The notes under the pieces: model-generated
Seen by the model: only the letters and a program-made list of their open reading frames with translations
Databases searched by the model: none
Told to the model about the DNA's origin: nothing
Shown here: positions 62,561-64,000 of the stretch, one piece after another
Numbering within the stretch: the first letter of the stretch is position 1
Layout: every line of letters starts with the position of its first letter
Position numbers and translations under genes: made by a program
Source: Cloeon dipterum
Lineage: Eukaryota > Arthropoda > Insecta > Ephemeroptera > Baetidae
Length of the DNA stretch: 64,000 nt
NCBI RefSeq assembly: GCF_949628265.1
Contig: NC_088789.1
Span: forward strand, 25,785,883-25,849,882
Reading direction: 5' to 3'

Positions 62561-64000
62561 GCGGCGGTATTTGGCGCTGGCTTTTTAAAAGGGCTCTTTC
62601 CACGAGAGGAACAAAAGACAAAAGAGTGCGTTGTTTGCCGAGGGGTTGAAAAGCACAAGCTTTTAAATTTTAAGAGTATAAACGCCGCCGTCACACGCAA
62701 TTCACAATTTCACACGGCTTCAAACGTTTTCTTTGCTTTATTAAAAGATTCTACATGAAGCGTTTATGAAACGAAATAATTTAGAAATATTCAATTTTGA
62801 GATTAACCGTCTTCCTAGTTATTTAATTAAATTGGCTAGCATGGGGATGATTTTCTTATATATTTTTTTATGGTAAAGGCCGTGGGAATTATTAGTTGAT
62901 AGATCAATTTATTGCAAAAGCATTATAATATATTAATGTTTATAATGGCTTTTACCATAAAAAATATATAAATAATATTAATGTTTATTGCTCATCAAAT
63001 TACAAAGTTATTAGACAATTTTAAAGTTGCATGCAGCCGCAGCGAATTCAGTCCTCTTATTTTATCTCAAATGCGGTTTATTATCTTCTTTATTATGAAG
63101 TGTTTTTATATAGATAAGGAAGAAAATAAATCCTTCGAATTCAATTTAATTAAATTTTACTTATCATTTTGTGAGTGCACATCTCTTTTATTTTAGGATC
63201 TCACAGCAAAATAAATCACACATAAATTATTTAGTTTATTTCTTAGTAAAAATATTCAATTTTTTCGCCAAAGTAACCCAGAAAACTTAGAAAAGGATAT
63301 TGGCAGGGTTATTAAAAATGATTATGCAAGTGTCTAGGAGAGTCTCAAAGTCGGCCACTCTCGATCCCTGCGCTAATCCAGGGTGTGTCGGCTTGATGGA
63401 GACCTCTTTTGGTCGATTTTCGCACTATATGCAGAGACAAAGTCGGGTCTAATCGACATAGCGACTGACTGTGAGACTGTCGAGAAATTCCGAAATCAGC
63501 TGCTACGCTGCTTTATAAGAAAGTGCTGCTCAAAATAGTGCATTGTGCACTGCTCATGTGAGTATGCCCTGCTGAGTACTGCGCGTTAACAGTTACCGCG
63601 AGATATCTGTATAAGAGGACGAGTCAATATCAACATCGCGAGTTTAATTTGCAATAATAAGTAAAACTGTGAGGATGATGGTCTGAAATTATTGGTAAAT
63701 TTTTGAAGATATAAATCAATTTATATAGGCTAAAATTGTTTTGGCCCATAGAAAATTTTGTATTTTAAAATATTGTTAACAGCAGAGTTGCTCAGCAATT
63801 TCCTGATTACAAATATAGAATAAATTAAATTCCCTCTCGTCTCTTTCAAGGCTGAAGAAAAAAGCTTTTGTAAAAATTATTTCAGGGACTTTAGGAATTA
63901 TATTTCAGGCTTTCAGGGTCGTGGAGAGAAATGAGAAATACAATTGAAACAGGAAAGGGAACTAAAACAATATATCACTATAGTATACTAATAAACCATG
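62561..64000. other. Right end of the window, no gene recognised
   Basis: AT-rich, with open frames lacking similarity. A less AT-rich stretch at 63340-63620 contains TATAAGAA (about 63514) and TATAAGAGG (about 63611) motifs and could include a promoter for a gene beyond the edge, but nothing decides this. Confidence 0.35.

Overview
The window is nuclear DNA of an animal, most likely an insect. Its genes have many short GT-AG introns and AT-rich intergenic DNA. It holds three takeout/JHBP-family haemolymph-carrier genes, a Cys form of selenoprotein S (the arthropod pattern), and a Rap-GEF of the C3G type. The species cannot be named from the sequence. There is no sign of bacterial, phage or CRISPR content. 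Exon coordinates were derived by matching splice sites, reading phase and remembered family sequences; individual edges may be off by a base.

Layout. 1-8.8 kb is mostly repeats and AT-rich DNA plus the probable 5' end of an unidentified minus-strand gene (exons 6819-~7000 and 4319-4370, running off the left edge). 8.8-14.7 kb is a head-to-head pair: RpS16 (minus) and SRBD1/Tex (plus). 16.0-17.4 kb is a cytosolic 5'-nucleotidase III, 18.2-19.1 kb is COX18, and 19.4-20.7 kb is SELENOS (minus). 21.8-22.9 kb is a takeout-like gene (minus). 23.2-29.5 kb is a segmental insertion: a second copy of RpS16 plus the 5' half of SRBD1, flanked by a ~1-kb direct repeat. 29.9-38.0 kb holds two further takeout-like genes (plus). 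39.1-62.3 kb is a large minus-strand C3G/RAPGEF1 gene with at least two alternative first coding exons and one possible cassette exon. The last 1.7 kb has no recognised gene.

The central event is the duplication. A ~4-kb piece (about 8.83-12.82 kb) was copied to about 24.56-28.55 kb. It went into a target that now sits on both sides as a ~990-bp direct repeat, with 2-3 bp microhomology at both joints; one end of the repeated target lies inside a TTAA-flanked MITE. The SRBD1 copy is truncated and broken by a stop codon and a 2-bp frameshift. The RpS16 copy is intact: it differs from the original at 18 coding sites, all silent, while three of its introns are almost unchanged (3 differences in about 233 bp). 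That exon-limited silent divergence is the oddest signal in the window.

The genes do not form one pathway. They cover translation (RpS16, SRBD1), nucleotide turnover (NT5C3), respiratory-complex assembly (COX18), ER quality control (SELENOS), lipid or hormone carriage in haemolymph (takeout-like) and Crk/Rap1 signalling (C3G).
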